From UBA2199 sp964628035 (GTDB lineage: Bacteria > Acidobacteriota > Aminicenantia > UBA2199), in the NCBI GenBank assembly GCA_964628035.1, contig CAZVPI010000008.1:1-64000 (forward strand): a stretch of DNA of 64,000 nucleotides, in the 5' to 3' direction. The position numbers were made by a program, and so were the translations under genes. Below, in pieces: positions 8,220 to 17,684 of this stretch (its first letter is position 1; every line of letters starts with the position of its first letter). Below the pieces are notes generated by a model. The model was not told where the DNA came from and searched no databases. It worked only from the letters and a program-made list of their open reading frames with translations.

Positions 8220-9434
8220 TTATTCGTATTTAACTGCTTCCACGACCTCTACCGCCGCCGCCTTGCGCGAGGGGATGAGGGTGGCGCCGAAGCTGATCAG
8301 CAGCGCGGCGGCCAGAACCGCCGCCAGGTCGAGGGGGGCGATGCGGAAGGGGACGAAGCTGACCTGGTAGATCTCGGAGGGGACCTGGATCAGTTCGTAG
8401 CGGTTGGCCAGGGCGCAGAACCCCAGGCCCAGAAAGGCGCCCAGGGCCGTGCCCAGCAGGCCGATGACGGCGCCCTGCAGGAAGAAGATGCGCCGCACCT
8501 GCGCCGGGCTGGTGCCGAAGGAGAGGAGGATGCCGATGTCCTTCATCTTTTGCATCACCATCAGGATCAGCCCGGCGACGATGTTCAGGGCGGCCACGAT
8601 GATGATCAGGGTCAGGGTGAAGAACAAAACGGTCTTCTCCAGGCGCAGCGCCGAATAGAGGGACTGGTTGAGCTCCCTCCAGGTGATCACGGCGTACTGG
8701 GCGCCCAGCTTGCGGCGCAGGACCTCGGCCAGGGAGTCGGCGCGGAAGATGTCGCGCAGGTTGATCTGCAGGTAGCTGACCCGCCCGCCCATGCCGAAAA
8801 GCTTCTGGGCCGCGGCCAGGCCGCTGATCACCGTGCCGCTGTCGAACTCGTACAGCCCGGAGCGGAAGACGCCGGCGACGCGGAAGCGGCGGAAGCGGGG
8901 CATGACGCCCATGGGCGACAGCGCCGTCTGCGGGGTGACCACCAGGCAGGTGTCCCCGGCGAACAGGCCCAGCTTGGCGGCCAGCTCGCGCCCCAGCAGC
9001 AGCTCGTTGGCGCCCCTGGGCAGGCGGCCCATGTCGAGCCGCCGCAGCCAGGGCTCCAGGAAGGCGCTCTCCAGGTCGATGCCGCGGAACACGGCTCCGG
9101 CCACCTCGCGCGCGCCGCCGCGGACAAGGACGGTGCCGTGGACCACCGGCGTCACCGACTTCACCTCGGGCAGGGTGCGCAGGATCTCCTTGCCGGCGTC
9201 CTGGAAACCGGCGAACCCCTCCTGGAGGCGGTCGGTGACCATCAGGTGCGCCGAGGAGCTCAGGATGCGGTCGCGGATGTCGCCCTGGAAGCCGTTGATC
9301 AGCGCCAGGGCGATGATCAGCGCCGCCACGCCGATGGCGATGCCCAGGATGGAGACCAGGGAAATGATGGAGATGAAGGAGTTCTTGCGCCCCTTGGCCA
9401 GGTAGCGCCGGGCGATGAACCAGGCGAACTTCAT
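8220..9434 (-). CDS. lolC: Lipoprotein-releasing ABC transporter permease (LolC/LolE family)
   Basis: LolC/E permeases extract outer-membrane lipoproteins from the inner membrane using the LolD ATPase. The 404-residue protein has the MacB/FtsX topology. TM1 follows RRYLAKGRKNSFISIIS (residues about 20-48), then comes a large periplasmic domain (about 50-265), then three TMs at about 270-300, 315-345 and 370-395. The cytoplasmic coupling segment MQKMKDIGILLSFGTS is characteristic. The ATG at 9434 overlaps the lysS stop by 4 nt. The likely ATPase partner, lolD, is 27 kb away at 35770. LolC and LolE cannot be told apart here; a single hybrid (LolF-like) permease is possible. Confidence 0.88.
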   Translation of the reverse strand: MKFAWFIARRYLAKGRKNSFISIISLVSILGIAIGVAALIIALALINGFQGDIRDRILSSSAHLMVTDRLQEGFAGFQDAGKEILRTLPEVKSVTPVVHGTVLVRGGAREVAGAVFRGIDLESAFLEPWLRRLDMGRLPRGANELLLGRELAAKLGLFAGDTCLVVTPQTALSPMGVMPRFRRFRVAGVFRSGLYEFDSGTVISGLAAAQKLFGMGGRVSYLQINLRDIFRADSLAEVLRRKLGAQYAVITWRELNQSLYSALRLEKTVLFFTLTLIIIVAALNIVAGLILMVMQKMKDIGILLSFGTSPAQVRRIFFLQGAVIGLLGTALGAFLGLGFCALANRYELIQVPSEIYQVSFVPFRIAPLDLAAVLAAALLISFGATLIPSRKAAAVEVVEAVKYE

Positions 9435-10903
9435 TCCCTGGGCCTCAGCAGCGGGAACAGGATGACGTCCTTGATCGAGGCGGCGCCGGTAAAGAGCATG
9501 ACCAGGCGGTCGATGCCGATCCCCTCCCCCGCCGCCGGCGCCATGCCGTGCTCCAGCGCCAGCAGGAAGCCGTTGTCGATGCGCTGCGCCTCGTCGTCGC
9601 CGCGCTCGCGGTCGCGAGCCTGGGCCTCGAAGCGCCGGCGCTGCTCCAGGGGATCGTTCAGCTCGGAGAAGCCGTTGGCGATCTCCATGCCGGCGATGTA
9701 CAGCTCGAACCTCTCGGTCTCGCGCTCGTCCTGGCGGGAGGCCTTGGACAGCGGCGAGATGGCCTTGGGAAAATGGGTGACGAAGGTCGGCGCGACCAGC
9801 CCGTCCTCGGCATAGTGGCTGAACAGCAGGTCGAGCATCTTGCCGTAGGTCGGGGGCATGGCTTCGCCGGGCAGGGCCTTGGCGATGTGCGCGCGCACCT
9901 GCGCCTCGTCCCACAAGGCCTCCACGGCGAGGCCCGACGCCTCGGCGATGGCGTCCATGTACTTGATGCGGCGGAAGGGCGGCTGCAGGGGGATCTCCTT
10001 CCCCCCCCAGCGCAGCACGGCGTCGGGCAGCAGCTCGGCGGCCAGCGCCAGCAGCAGCTCCTCGCTCAGGTCCATGTAGTCGCCGAAGTCGCGGTAGAGC
10101 TCGTAGAATTCGATCATGGTGAACTCGGGATTGTGCATCAGCGAGATCCCCTCGTTGCGGAAGTTGCGGTTGATCTCGAAGACCTTCTCCATGCCGCCCA
10201 CCAGCAGCCGCTTCAGGTAGAGCTCGGGAGCGACGCGCAGGTAGAGGTCGATGTCCAGGGCGTTGTGGTGGGTGACGAAGGGCCTGGCCGAGGCGCCGCC
10301 GGGGATGGGGTGCATCATCGGCGTTTCCACCTCGACGTAGCCGCGCTCGTGGAAGAAACGGCGCACGGCCTGGATGAGCTGCGAGCGCTTGCGGAAGACC
10401 CCGGTGGACTCGGGGTTGACGATCATGTCCAGGTAGCGCTGGCGGAAGCGGATCTCCTTGTCCTGCAGGCCGTGCCACTTCTCCGGCAGCGGATGGAACG
10501 ACTTGGCCAGGAAGGCCAGCTCCTGGACTCCCACCGACAGCTCGCCGGTGCGCGTCTTGAACACCGTGCCGGCGGCGCCGACGATGTCGCCGATGTCCAG
10601 CAGGCCGGTGACCGCCCAGTCGCGCTCGTTGACCGCGTCCTTGCGCACGTAGATCTGCAGCCGGTCGCTCCCGTCGAACAGGTGCATGAAGACGCTCTTG
10701 CCCATGCTGCGGATGGCCACGATGCGCCCGGCGACGCGCACGGACGCGGCGGCCCGCTGCAGGGCCTCGGCGTCCTGCTCCCTGTGGGCGGCGATGACCT
10801 CGGCGAAGCGGTGGCTGGCCTCGTAGCGGGTTGGATAGGGGGCGACCCCCAGCTCCTCAAGCTTCTTCAGCTTTTCGCGGCGGACGGCGAACTGTTCTTC
10901 CAT
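9431..10903 (-). CDS. lysS: Lysyl-tRNA synthetase, class II
   Basis: LysRS charges tRNA-Lys with lysine using ATP. The 490-residue protein has an N-terminal OB-fold anticodon-binding domain (about 50-165) and a class II catalytic core. Motif 1 ends around RYVEVETPMMHPIPGGASARPF, motif 2 is FEINRNFRNEGIS, and motif 3 is GIGIDRLVMLF near the C-terminus. Its length is typical. It lies in the ribH-nusB-transglutaminase-lysS-lolC operon and overlaps lolC by 4 nt. It would charge the tRNA-Lys whose 3' end opens this window. Confidence 0.96.
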   Translation of the reverse strand: MEEQFAVRREKLKKLEELGVAPYPTRYEASHRFAEVIAAHREQDAEALQRAAASVRVAGRIVAIRSMGKSVFMHLFDGSDRLQIYVRKDAVNERDWAVTGLLDIGDIVGAAGTVFKTRTGELSVGVQELAFLAKSFHPLPEKWHGLQDKEIRFRQRYLDMIVNPESTGVFRKRSQLIQAVRRFFHERGYVEVETPMMHPIPGGASARPFVTHHNALDIDLYLRVAPELYLKRLLVGGMEKVFEINRNFRNEGISLMHNPEFTMIEFYELYRDFGDYMDLSEELLLALAAELLPDAVLRWGGKEIPLQPPFRRIKYMDAIAEASGLAVEALWDEAQVRAHIAKALPGEAMPPTYGKMLDLLFSHYAEDGLVAPTFVTHFPKAISPLSKASRQDERETERFELYIAGMEIANGFSELNDPLEQRRRFEAQARDRERGDDEAQRIDNGFLLALEHGMAPAAGEGIGIDRLVMLFTGAASIKDVILFPLLRPRE

Positions 10904-10912
10904 GGCGCGACC

Positions 10913-11596
10913 TCATTCATCGAATAGTCTCTTGCTCTTGCCGACCACGACGCCGGCGAAGCGTTCGACGCGCTCCAGGACCACCCCGGGCCGGGTCACC
11001 AGGTAGCGCGAGGAGAAATCCTGGTATTGCGGGTCGAAAAAAACGCGCCGCTGCCCCGGCAGCTCGATCTCCAGCCAGCGGTGGGGAACCGGCTCGACGC
11101 GGCCCTGAATTTCGCGCAGGTAGAAGCCGTTGACCTGGCGGCTGGAGACGCCGGCGCAGGCCAGCAGCCCCTGGGCCACGTTGGCGAAGCCGATGCAATG
11201 GCCGCGGCCCTGGGCCAGCACCGCCTCCGCTTCCTGCGGCAGGTCGGCCTCGTCGTAGGCGATGCGGCTGCTAAGGAACAGGGCGATGTTGCGCAGGGTG
11301 TCGGCCAGCGACAGGGCGCCGGCGCGCACCTGCGCGAAGGCGGCGCGCATTTCCGGCCCCAGGCCGGCCAGGCAGTCCTCGTCGGCGGCGGGGCGGTGGT
11401 TCAGGTGGCGCAGGCGCAGGCTGCGGCTCTGGATGCGCACCTTCAGGCCGCCGGGGGCGGCGTCCAGCTCCTGGCGGAAATTGGCGTTGCGGTACTCGGC
11501 GAAGATCTCCGGCGTGCGGCAGGCGACGAACACCTCCAGGCGGCTCTCTTGGCTCAGCGAGCCCCAGGCGGCCAGGAGGAGCAGCAGGGCCCTCAC
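10913..11596 (-). CDS. Transglutaminase-like cysteine-protease-fold protein
   Basis: The 227-residue protein has the papain-like transglutaminase core: Cys134 in GRGHCIGFA, His172 in PHRWLEI and Asp188 in FFDPQ, in the expected order and spacing. The GTG start at 11596 overlaps the nusB stop (GTGA). The first 15 residues (VRALLLLLAAWGSLS) form a short signal peptide or anchor, so it probably acts in the periplasm, either cleaving or cross-linking peptides or glycopeptides. Substrates are unknown. Its position between nusB and lysS is unusual and does not explain its role. Confidence 0.82.
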   Translation of the reverse strand: MRALLLLLAAWGSLSQESRLEVFVACRTPEIFAEYRNANFRQELDAAPGGLKVRIQSRSLRLRHLNHRPAADEDCLAGLGPEMRAAFAQVRAGALSLADTLRNIALFLSSRIAYDEADLPQEAEAVLAQGRGHCIGFANVAQGLLACAGVSSRQVNGFYLREIQGRVEPVPHRWLEIELPGQRRVFFDPQYQDFSSRYLVTRPGVVLERVERFAGVVVGKSKRLFDE

Positions 11597-11994
11597 GGGA
11601 TCACCTTGTCCAGGATGGCGTTGATCAGTTTGTAGGAGTCGGCCTCGCTGTATTTCTTGGCGATGCGCAGGATGTCGTCGATGATGATCGGCTTCTCCGA
11701 GTTGAAGCGCGCCTCGGCGATGCCCAGGCGCAGCAGGTTGCGGTCGACGAGGGCCAGGCGGCCGATCTTCCAGCCCACCAGGTGGGCGGCGATGGCCGCG
11801 TCGATGGCCTGGCGGTCGTCGAGCACCGTCTGCAACAGCCGGCGGATGAAGGCCTCCTCGTCGGGATTGGCGCCGCGGAAGCGGCCGAAATAATCGTCGA
11901 TGACCGGCCCGGCCTGGGCGGCATCGCACTTCAGGGCGTCGAGTTCATAGAGGATTTTTAAGGCGATCTCGCGGCTGTACTTGATGCGGAACAT
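11593..11994 (-). CDS. nusB: Transcription antitermination protein NusB
   Basis: NusB binds boxA RNA with S10 (NusE) to support rRNA antitermination. The 133-residue all-helical protein starts SREIALKILYELD, as NusB proteins do, and ends with the family sequence SEKPIIIDDILRIAKKYSEADS-x-K-x-INAILDK. It is coupled to ribH by a TGATG overlap of one base and to the transglutaminase-like gene by a 4-nt overlap. The ribH-nusB pair is a common bacterial arrangement. Confidence 0.94.
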   Translation of the reverse strand: MFRIKYSREIALKILYELDALKCDAAQAGPVIDDYFGRFRGANPDEEAFIRRLLQTVLDDRQAIDAAIAAHLVGWKIGRLALVDRNLLRLGIAEARFNSEKPIIIDDILRIAKKYSEADSYKLINAILDKVIP

Positions 11995-12461
11995 CAGATC
12001 TTGGCATCGGCGAAGAGGTTGAGCAGCTCGATGGCCGACTGGGCGGCCTGGAAGCCCTTGTTGCCCATCTTGTTGCCGGCGCGCTCGATGGCCTGGTCGG
12101 TGTTGTCGGCGGTGATGACGCCGTAGGTCACCGGCTGGGCGAATTCGAGGTTCAGCTGGGCGATGCCCTTGGTCACTTCGGAGGCGATGAAGTCGAAGTG
12201 CGGAGTCTCGCCGCGGATGATCGCCGCCAGGCAGATCACGGCCTGGTACCTCTTGCTCAGCAGCAGGCGCTTGGCCGCCAGCGGGATCTCGTAGGCGCCG
12301 GGGACGCGGACCACGTCGATCTCGTCCTCCTTGGCGCCGCTGCGCGTCAGGGCGTCGCGGCAGCCCTCCAGCAGCTTGTCGGTGATGAAGCTGTTGAAGC
12401 GCGAGACGACCACGGCCACCTTGTAGCCCCGGGAAATCAGCTGTCCCTGGAATTCTTTCAT
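11994..12461 (-). CDS. ribH: 6,7-dimethyl-8-ribityllumazine synthase
   Basis: RibH condenses the ribityl-aminouracil with dihydroxybutanone phosphate in riboflavin synthesis and forms a capsid-like oligomer. The protein has VSRFN near residue 20, VPGAYEIP in the middle, AAIIRGETPHFDFI with the catalytic His, and GVIT-DN-DQAIERAG near the end. I prefer the ATG at 12461 (155 residues) because GGAG lies 6 nt upstream. The in-frame ATG at 12473 has no Shine-Dalgarno site but lies where a leaderless transcript from the adjacent promoter would begin. It heads the operon. Confidence 0.94.
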   Translation of the reverse strand: MKEFQGQLISRGYKVAVVVSRFNSFITDKLLEGCRDALTRSGAKEDEIDVVRVPGAYEIPLAAKRLLLSKRYQAVICLAAIIRGETPHFDFIASEVTKGIAQLNLEFAQPVTYGVITADNTDQAIERAGNKMGNKGFQAAQSAIELLNLFADAKI

Positions 12462-12481
12462 GTTCTTCTCCATGTGCGGCT

Positions 12482-12511
12482 ACCATATCGCAAAAACCCC
12501 CGCCATGTCAA
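12482..12511 (-). promoter_or_regulatory. Promoter of the ribH-nusB-lysS-lolC operon
   Basis: Minus strand TTGACA (12511-12506), an 18-bp spacer and TATGGT (12487-12482). It is back to back with the response-regulator promoter, so both divergent operons share about 75 nt of control DNA. Confidence 0.7.
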
Positions 12512-12526
12512 GCGATCCGGGCCCCG

Positions 12527-12556
12527 TTGACAAGGGACGGGCCCTTGGCCGATAAT
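12527..12556 (+). promoter_or_regulatory. Promoter of the sigma-54 response regulator
   Basis: TTGACA (12527-12532), an 18-bp spacer and GATAAT (12551-12556). The ATG is 6 nt after the -10 box and has no Shine-Dalgarno site, so a leaderless mRNA is expected. Confidence 0.7.
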
Positions 12557-12562
12557 CGGGGC

Positions 12563-13904
<1,342 letters not shown>

Positions 13905-13927
<23 letters not shown>

Positions 13928-14558
13928 ACTCTTCCTAGCCGCCAAGCTGGCGCGGCTGCTGATCGGGGCCGTGGTGGCCTGCAACCGGGTGTCGGTCGAG
14001 GGCGAGGAAGGGGTGGCCGGGCTGCGGCAGGGCGGCGAGCCGCTGATCTATCTTTTCTGGCACCGCCACATCCTGTTCGTCATCCACCGCTTCAAGGGGA
14101 CCGGCGCCCGGCCGCTTATCTCCCTTTCGAGCGACGGCGACCTGGTCAGCGCCGTGGCCGAGGAGTTCGGCATGGACCCCATCCGCGGCTCCTCCTCACG
14201 CGGCGGGGCGCGCGCCTTCCTGGAGATGGCGCGCTCGATCCTGGATAAAAAGTCGCGGGTGCTGATCACCGCCGACGGCCCGAAGGGCCCGGCGCGGCGG
14301 GTCAAGGAGGGGGCGCTGCAGCTGGCCGCCAAGACCGGCGCCTGGGTGGTGCCCATCTCCTGGTCGGCGACGCGGGCCAAGGTGCTGGAAAAAAGCTGGG
14401 ACCGCTTCCTGGTGCCCCTGCCCTTCGGCCGCATCCGCTTCGCCTACGGCCAACCGCAGCGCGTCGGCGCGGACCCGGGCCCCGGCCACCTGGAGCGCCT
14501 GGCCGCCTCCCTGGCGCGGGAACTGGACGCCCTCGAGGAGCGTCTGGGCGGCTCCTGA
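13905..14558 (+). CDS. Lysophospholipid acyltransferase-like protein (DUF374)
   Basis: The 217-residue DUF374 protein is related to LpxL/PlsC acyltransferases. It shows FWHRHILF (HxxxxD/H-type active-site region near residue 45), SLSSDGDLVSAVAEEFG and ITADGPKGPARRVKEG, which are family hallmarks. The N-terminus IKLFLAAKLARLLIGAVVA is a hydrophobic membrane anchor. It probably acylates a lipid A precursor or another lipid at the inner face of the membrane. The ATG at 13905 lies inside the end of the response-regulator gene, so translation is likely coupled; the pairing with a regulator is unexplained. Confidence 0.82.
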
Positions 14559-14566
14559 CCCGGCCG

Positions 14567-14596
14567 TTGGCGGGGAGCGGCCGTTTCTGCTATGAT
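14567..14596 (+). promoter_or_regulatory. Promoter of the pfk-tmk-larE operon
   Basis: TTGGCG (14567-14572), an 18-bp spacer and TATGAT (14591-14596), 21 nt upstream of the pfk ATG, with GAGGAG between them as ribosome site. Confidence 0.55.
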
Positions 14597-14617
14597 GGGC
14601 CAAGGCGAGGAGCGGCC

Positions 14618-15715
14618 ATGAAAAAGATCAGAAAGATCGGCATCCTGACCGGCGGCGGCGACTGCCCGGGGCTGAACGCGGTCATCCGCGCCGTGGTGCA
14701 CAGCGCCTGCCGCGGGCACGGCATCGAGGTCTGCGGCATCCTGGACGGCTACGCCGGGCTGATCCACGGGCAGGTGCGCCCCCTGGCCCTGGCCGATGTG
14801 TCGGGCATCCTGCCGCGCGGCGGCACCATCCTGGGCACTTCCAACCGCGACAACCCCTTCCGCTACGGCGATTCCGGGGCGGGGGGCCGCCGCGCACACC
14901 GCGACGTCTCGGCCCAAGCCCTGAAGACCCTGGAAACCAACGAGATCGACGCCCTGATCACCGTCGGCGGAGACGGCACGCAGATCATCGCCAACCAGTT
15001 CTTCGAGACGCACGGCGTGCCCGTGGTCGGCGTGCCCAAGACCATCGACAACGACCTGGGCGGCACCGACGTCACCTTCGGCTTCGACACGGCCCTGAGC
15101 ATCGCGGTCACCGCCGTCGACAAGCTGCACTCGACGGCCGAGGCCCATCACCGCATCATGGTCATCGAGGTCATGGGCCGCTACGCCGGCTGGATCGCCC
15201 TGGGGGCGGGGCTGGCCGGCGGCGGCGACGTCATCCTGCTGCCCGAGCTCCCCTACCGCATCGAGAAGGTCTGCGACAAGATCCGCCGCCGCAGCGAGGG
15301 CGGCAAGCGCTTCTCTCTGATCGTGGTCGCCGAGGGGGCCAAGCCCGAGGGTGGGGACCTGGTCGTCGCCCGCCAGGTGCAGGACGCCAGCGACCCCATC
15401 CGCCTCGGCGGTGTCGCGGCCCAGGTGGCCAACCAGGTCGAGGACCTGACCGGCATCGAGAGCCGTTATACCATTCTGGGCCACGTGCAGCGCGGCGGCA
15501 GTCCATCGCCCTTCGACCGCATCCTGGCCAGCCGCTTCGGCTTCCACGCCGTCCAGGCCGCCGTCGACCGCAGGTTCGGCCAGCTGGTGGGGCTGCGCGG
15601 CAGCGAGATCAGGACGACGCCCATCCGCGACGCCGTGGCCGCGCCGCGGCGGGTCAGCGCCGACCATGACCTGGTCAAGGTGGCCCGGGCCGTGGACACC
15701 TGCTTCGGAACCTAG
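14618..15715 (+). CDS. pfkA: 6-phosphofructokinase, ATP-type predicted
   Basis: Phosphofructokinase phosphorylates fructose 6-phosphate in glycolysis. The 365-residue protein starts GILTGGGDCPGLNAVIR and contains GGDGT at 117-121 and PKTIDNDLGGTD from 140. The phosphate-donor positions are Gly120 and Lys141. A Gly at the first position is the ATP pattern, whereas PPi enzymes have Asp there; Lys at the second is shared by group III ATP and PPi enzymes. I therefore predict an ATP-dependent group III enzyme. MGRYAGWIAL and GHVQRGGSPSPFDR complete the family. It heads an operon with tmk, whose ATG follows the stop directly. Confidence 0.92.
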   Translation: MKKIRKIGILTGGGDCPGLNAVIRAVVHSACRGHGIEVCGILDGYAGLIHGQVRPLALADVSGILPRGGTILGTSNRDNPFRYGDSGAGGRRAHRDVSAQALKTLETNEIDALITVGGDGTQIIANQFFETHGVPVVGVPKTIDNDLGGTDVTFGFDTALSIAVTAVDKLHSTAEAHHRIMVIEVMGRYAGWIALGAGLAGGGDVILLPELPYRIEKVCDKIRRRSEGGKRFSLIVVAEGAKPEGGDLVVARQVQDASDPIRLGGVAAQVANQVEDLTGIESRYTILGHVQRGGSPSPFDRILASRFGFHAVQAAVDRRFGQLVGLRGSEIRTTPIRDAVAAPRRVSADHDLVKVARAVDTCFGT

Positions 15716-16324
15716 ATGCCGCGCCTCATCGTGTTCGAGGGGATCGACGGCTCGGGCAAGACGACCCTGTCCAGGATGTTCCATGAGCGCCTGCGCCAGC
15801 AGGGGACCGCCGCCCTGTGGCTGCGCGAACCGACCGATTCGCCGTTGGGCGACCGCATCCGCCGCATCGCCCAGGAACAGGACGCCCTGTCGCCGCAGGA
15901 CGAGCTCCGGCTCTTCCTCGAGGACCGGCGCTGGGACGTGGAGACCAACATCCTGCCTGCCCTGCGCGGGGGCAAGACGGTGGTGATGGACCGATATTAC
16001 TATTCGAACGCCTGCTACCAGGGGGCGCGGGGCCTCGACGTCAACGCCATCCTGCGCGCCAACCGCGAATTCGCCCCCGAGCCCGGCCTGGTGTTCATCA
16101 TCGACGTGCGCGTGGAGAGGGCGCTGGAACGGATCGGCCGGGCGCGGGAGTCGGTCGCCCGGCTCTTCGAGAAGCGCGATTTTCTGGAAAAGGTCCGCGC
16201 CCATTATCTCTCCCTGCGCGGCCGCAACTTGGCCGTCATCGACGGCAACCCCGGGCTGGAGGAGGTTTTCGCCGCGATCCTCCGCCGCTACGGCCGCTGC
16301 GCCGGGCGCGCGAGGGCGGAGTGA
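15716..16324 (+). CDS. tmk: Thymidylate kinase
   Basis: Tmk phosphorylates dTMP to dTDP with ATP. The 202-residue protein has P-loop FEGIDGSGKTT at residues 7-17, the DRYYYSN motif with the dTMP-binding Arg and Tyr residues, and an aspartate in FIIDVRVERALERI. The lid region is REPTDSPLGDRIR followed later by FEKRDFLEKVR. Its length is typical. It starts immediately after the pfk stop and overlaps larE by GTGA, so the three genes are one transcript. The dTDP product also feeds dTDP-sugar synthesis. Confidence 0.95.
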   Translation: MPRLIVFEGIDGSGKTTLSRMFHERLRQQGTAALWLREPTDSPLGDRIRRIAQEQDALSPQDELRLFLEDRRWDVETNILPALRGGKTVVMDRYYYSNACYQGARGLDVNAILRANREFAPEPGLVFIIDVRVERALERIGRARESVARLFEKRDFLEKVRAHYLSLRGRNLAVIDGNPGLEEVFAAILRRYGRCAGRARAE

Positions 16325-17136
16325 AGCCCGCGCCGGGAGTGCCGCCGCGCAAGCAGGCCCGGCTGGACGCCGCCCTGAAGCGCTGCGGCCGCCTGCTGGT
16401 CGCCTTCTCCGGCGGCAAGGATTCGTTCTATCTGGCCCGCAGGGCGGCGGTTGTCCTGGGCGCCGAAAGGGTCGTTGCCTGCCATGCCCGCACCGGCTTC
16501 ACCGGGGAGCAGGCCGCGGAGCGCGTCCGCCGGCTTGGCGGCCGGCTCGGGCTGCCGCTGCACGTGCTGCGCCTGGACCTGCTCGCCGAGCCCGCGCTGC
16601 GCGACAACCCGCGGAACCGCTGCTACCTCTGCAAAAAACTCATGTTCGCCGCCCTGCAAGAGGAGGCCCGCCGCCGCGGCATCGAGGCCGTGGCCGACGG
16701 GTCCACCCGATCCGACCAGGGCGCCCACCGCCCCGGCCGGCGCGCCCTGGAGGAGCTCGGCGTCCTTTCGCCCCTTAACAAGGCCGGGATCACCTCCGCC
16801 GAGATCGCCGCCGAGTTGGAGGGCGAGGGCATCCCCCCGCTCCTGGTCGAATCCTCGACCTGCCTGGCCACCCGCTTCCCCTATGGCGAGCGCCTCGTCC
16901 GCCCGCGCCTGCTCGCCCTGGACCGGATCGAGCGCCTGCTGGCCGAGCGGGGCGTCCACCCGGCGCGCGCCCGCCATATCCCCGACGGGACGCGCATCGA
17001 GGCCGATCCCAGGCACTGGCAAGCTTTGCTCGCCATGAAGGAGGAGCTCTTGGCGTTTTGCCGCAAGCAGGGGTTGTTGTTCGTCACGCTCGACCTGGAG
17101 GGGCTCAAGAGCGGGCCTTGGGATCAAAGGAGCTAG
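16321..17136 (+). CDS. larE: LarE-like ATP-dependent sacrificial sulfur transferase
   Basis: LarE family proteins adenylate a pyridinium dicarboxylate cofactor precursor and donate sulfur from their own cysteine, in making the nickel-pincer cofactor. The 271-residue protein has the PP-loop SGGKDS (30-35), NRCYLCKK (Cys101, Cys104), the typical DGSTRSDQGAHRPG and SSTCLATRFPYGE, where Cys181 sits near the known sacrificial cysteine. Three cysteines also match the LarE variants proposed to carry an iron-sulfur cluster. The GTG start overlaps tmk by 4 nt. No larA, larB or larC is in this window, so its true partner is unknown. Confidence 0.85.
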   Translation: MKPAPGVPPRKQARLDAALKRCGRLLVAFSGGKDSFYLARRAAVVLGAERVVACHARTGFTGEQAAERVRRLGGRLGLPLHVLRLDLLAEPALRDNPRNRCYLCKKLMFAALQEEARRRGIEAVADGSTRSDQGAHRPGRRALEELGVLSPLNKAGITSAEIAAELEGEGIPPLLVESSTCLATRFPYGERLVRPRLLALDRIERLLAERGVHPARARHIPDGTRIEADPRHWQALLAMKEELLAFCRKQGLLFVTLDLEGLKSGPWDQRS

Positions 17137-17139
17137 AAG

Positions 17140-17345
17140 GCTCTAAGGTTCCTCTCAGCCACGTGGTTGTTCAAACAATGAAGGAGTTCAAAGGAGAAGC
17201 GAAAGCGCCGAGAAAATTACTTTGCGCTTGAACTGCAGGATCGCTCAAGGCAAACGGCAAAAGGAGAAAGGCAAAAGTGAAGAGAAAGGGCGTTGTTCAC
17301 TCCTTCGGCCTTACGCCCTATGCCTTACGCCGAGTCCTCCTCCGG
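17140..17345. repeat. Heptamer-repeat element downstream of larE
   Basis: The gap 17137-17407 contains a 93-nt core at 17196-17288 with TTTGCGCTTGA and GCTCAAGGCAAA, matched at 18946-19026 and, inverted, at 38230-38318. Several GGCAAAA-like heptamers follow. The right end, 17307-17333, is a TACGCCC/TATGCCT/TACGCCG heptamer array. The last 60 nt hold the rpsT promoter. Confidence 0.85.
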
Positions 17346-17353
17346 CGCCATGA

Positions 17354-17382
17354 TTGACACGCCGCCGCGTTTGGGGTATGAT
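17354..17382 (+). promoter_or_regulatory. Strong promoter of rpsT
   Basis: TTGACA (17354-17359), a 17-bp spacer and TATGAT (17377-17382), the best promoter in the window. GGAGGA precedes the ATG at 17408. Confidence 0.85.
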
Positions 17383-17407
17383 ACCCTCGATTCTGGAGGA
17401 ATCCCAC

Positions 17408-17674
17408 ATGGCCAATCATGATTCGGCAGTAAAGAAGCACCGGCAGGACGAGAAGAAACGCACGATCAACCGCATCAACCGCTCCAAGATGAAGAATAAA
17501 ATCAAGTCCCTGAGAAAGCAGGTCGGCGAGGGCAAGCGCGACGAGGCGCTGAAGCTGCTGCCCGAGACCCTCTCCATCATCGACCGCACCGTGCGCAAGG
17601 GGACGATCCACAAGAACACCGGCTCACGCTACAAATCCCGCCTTCTCTCCCTGGTCAACAAGAGCGGCAAGTAA
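17408..17674 (+). CDS. rpsT: Small ribosomal subunit protein S20
   Basis: S20 binds 16S rRNA early in 30S assembly. The 88-residue basic helical protein starts MANHDSAVKKHRQDEKKRTINRI and ends in the conserved RKGTIHKNTGSRYKSRL segment, as in all S20 proteins. Eight-nine percent of its codons are not unusual. It has a near-consensus promoter and a GGAGGA ribosome site, and no visible leader structure for autoregulation. The next gene starts 10 nt after its stop and is probably read from the same transcript. Confidence 0.96.
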   Translation: MANHDSAVKKHRQDEKKRTINRINRSKMKNKIKSLRKQVGEGKRDEALKLLPETLSIIDRTVRKGTIHKNTGSRYKSRLLSLVNKSGK

Positions 17675-17684
17675 TTCCGCCTGG

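Noticed and set aside
8220..9434. MacB-type antibiotic exporter permease
   Set aside because: There is no fused ATPase domain and no adjacent MacA. The length, the RRYLA N-terminus and the coupling helix favour the Lol family.
12474..12560. FMN riboswitch upstream of ribH
   Set aside because: The space between the promoter and start is too short (about 10 nt) to hold one, and no conserved RFN sequence is visible.
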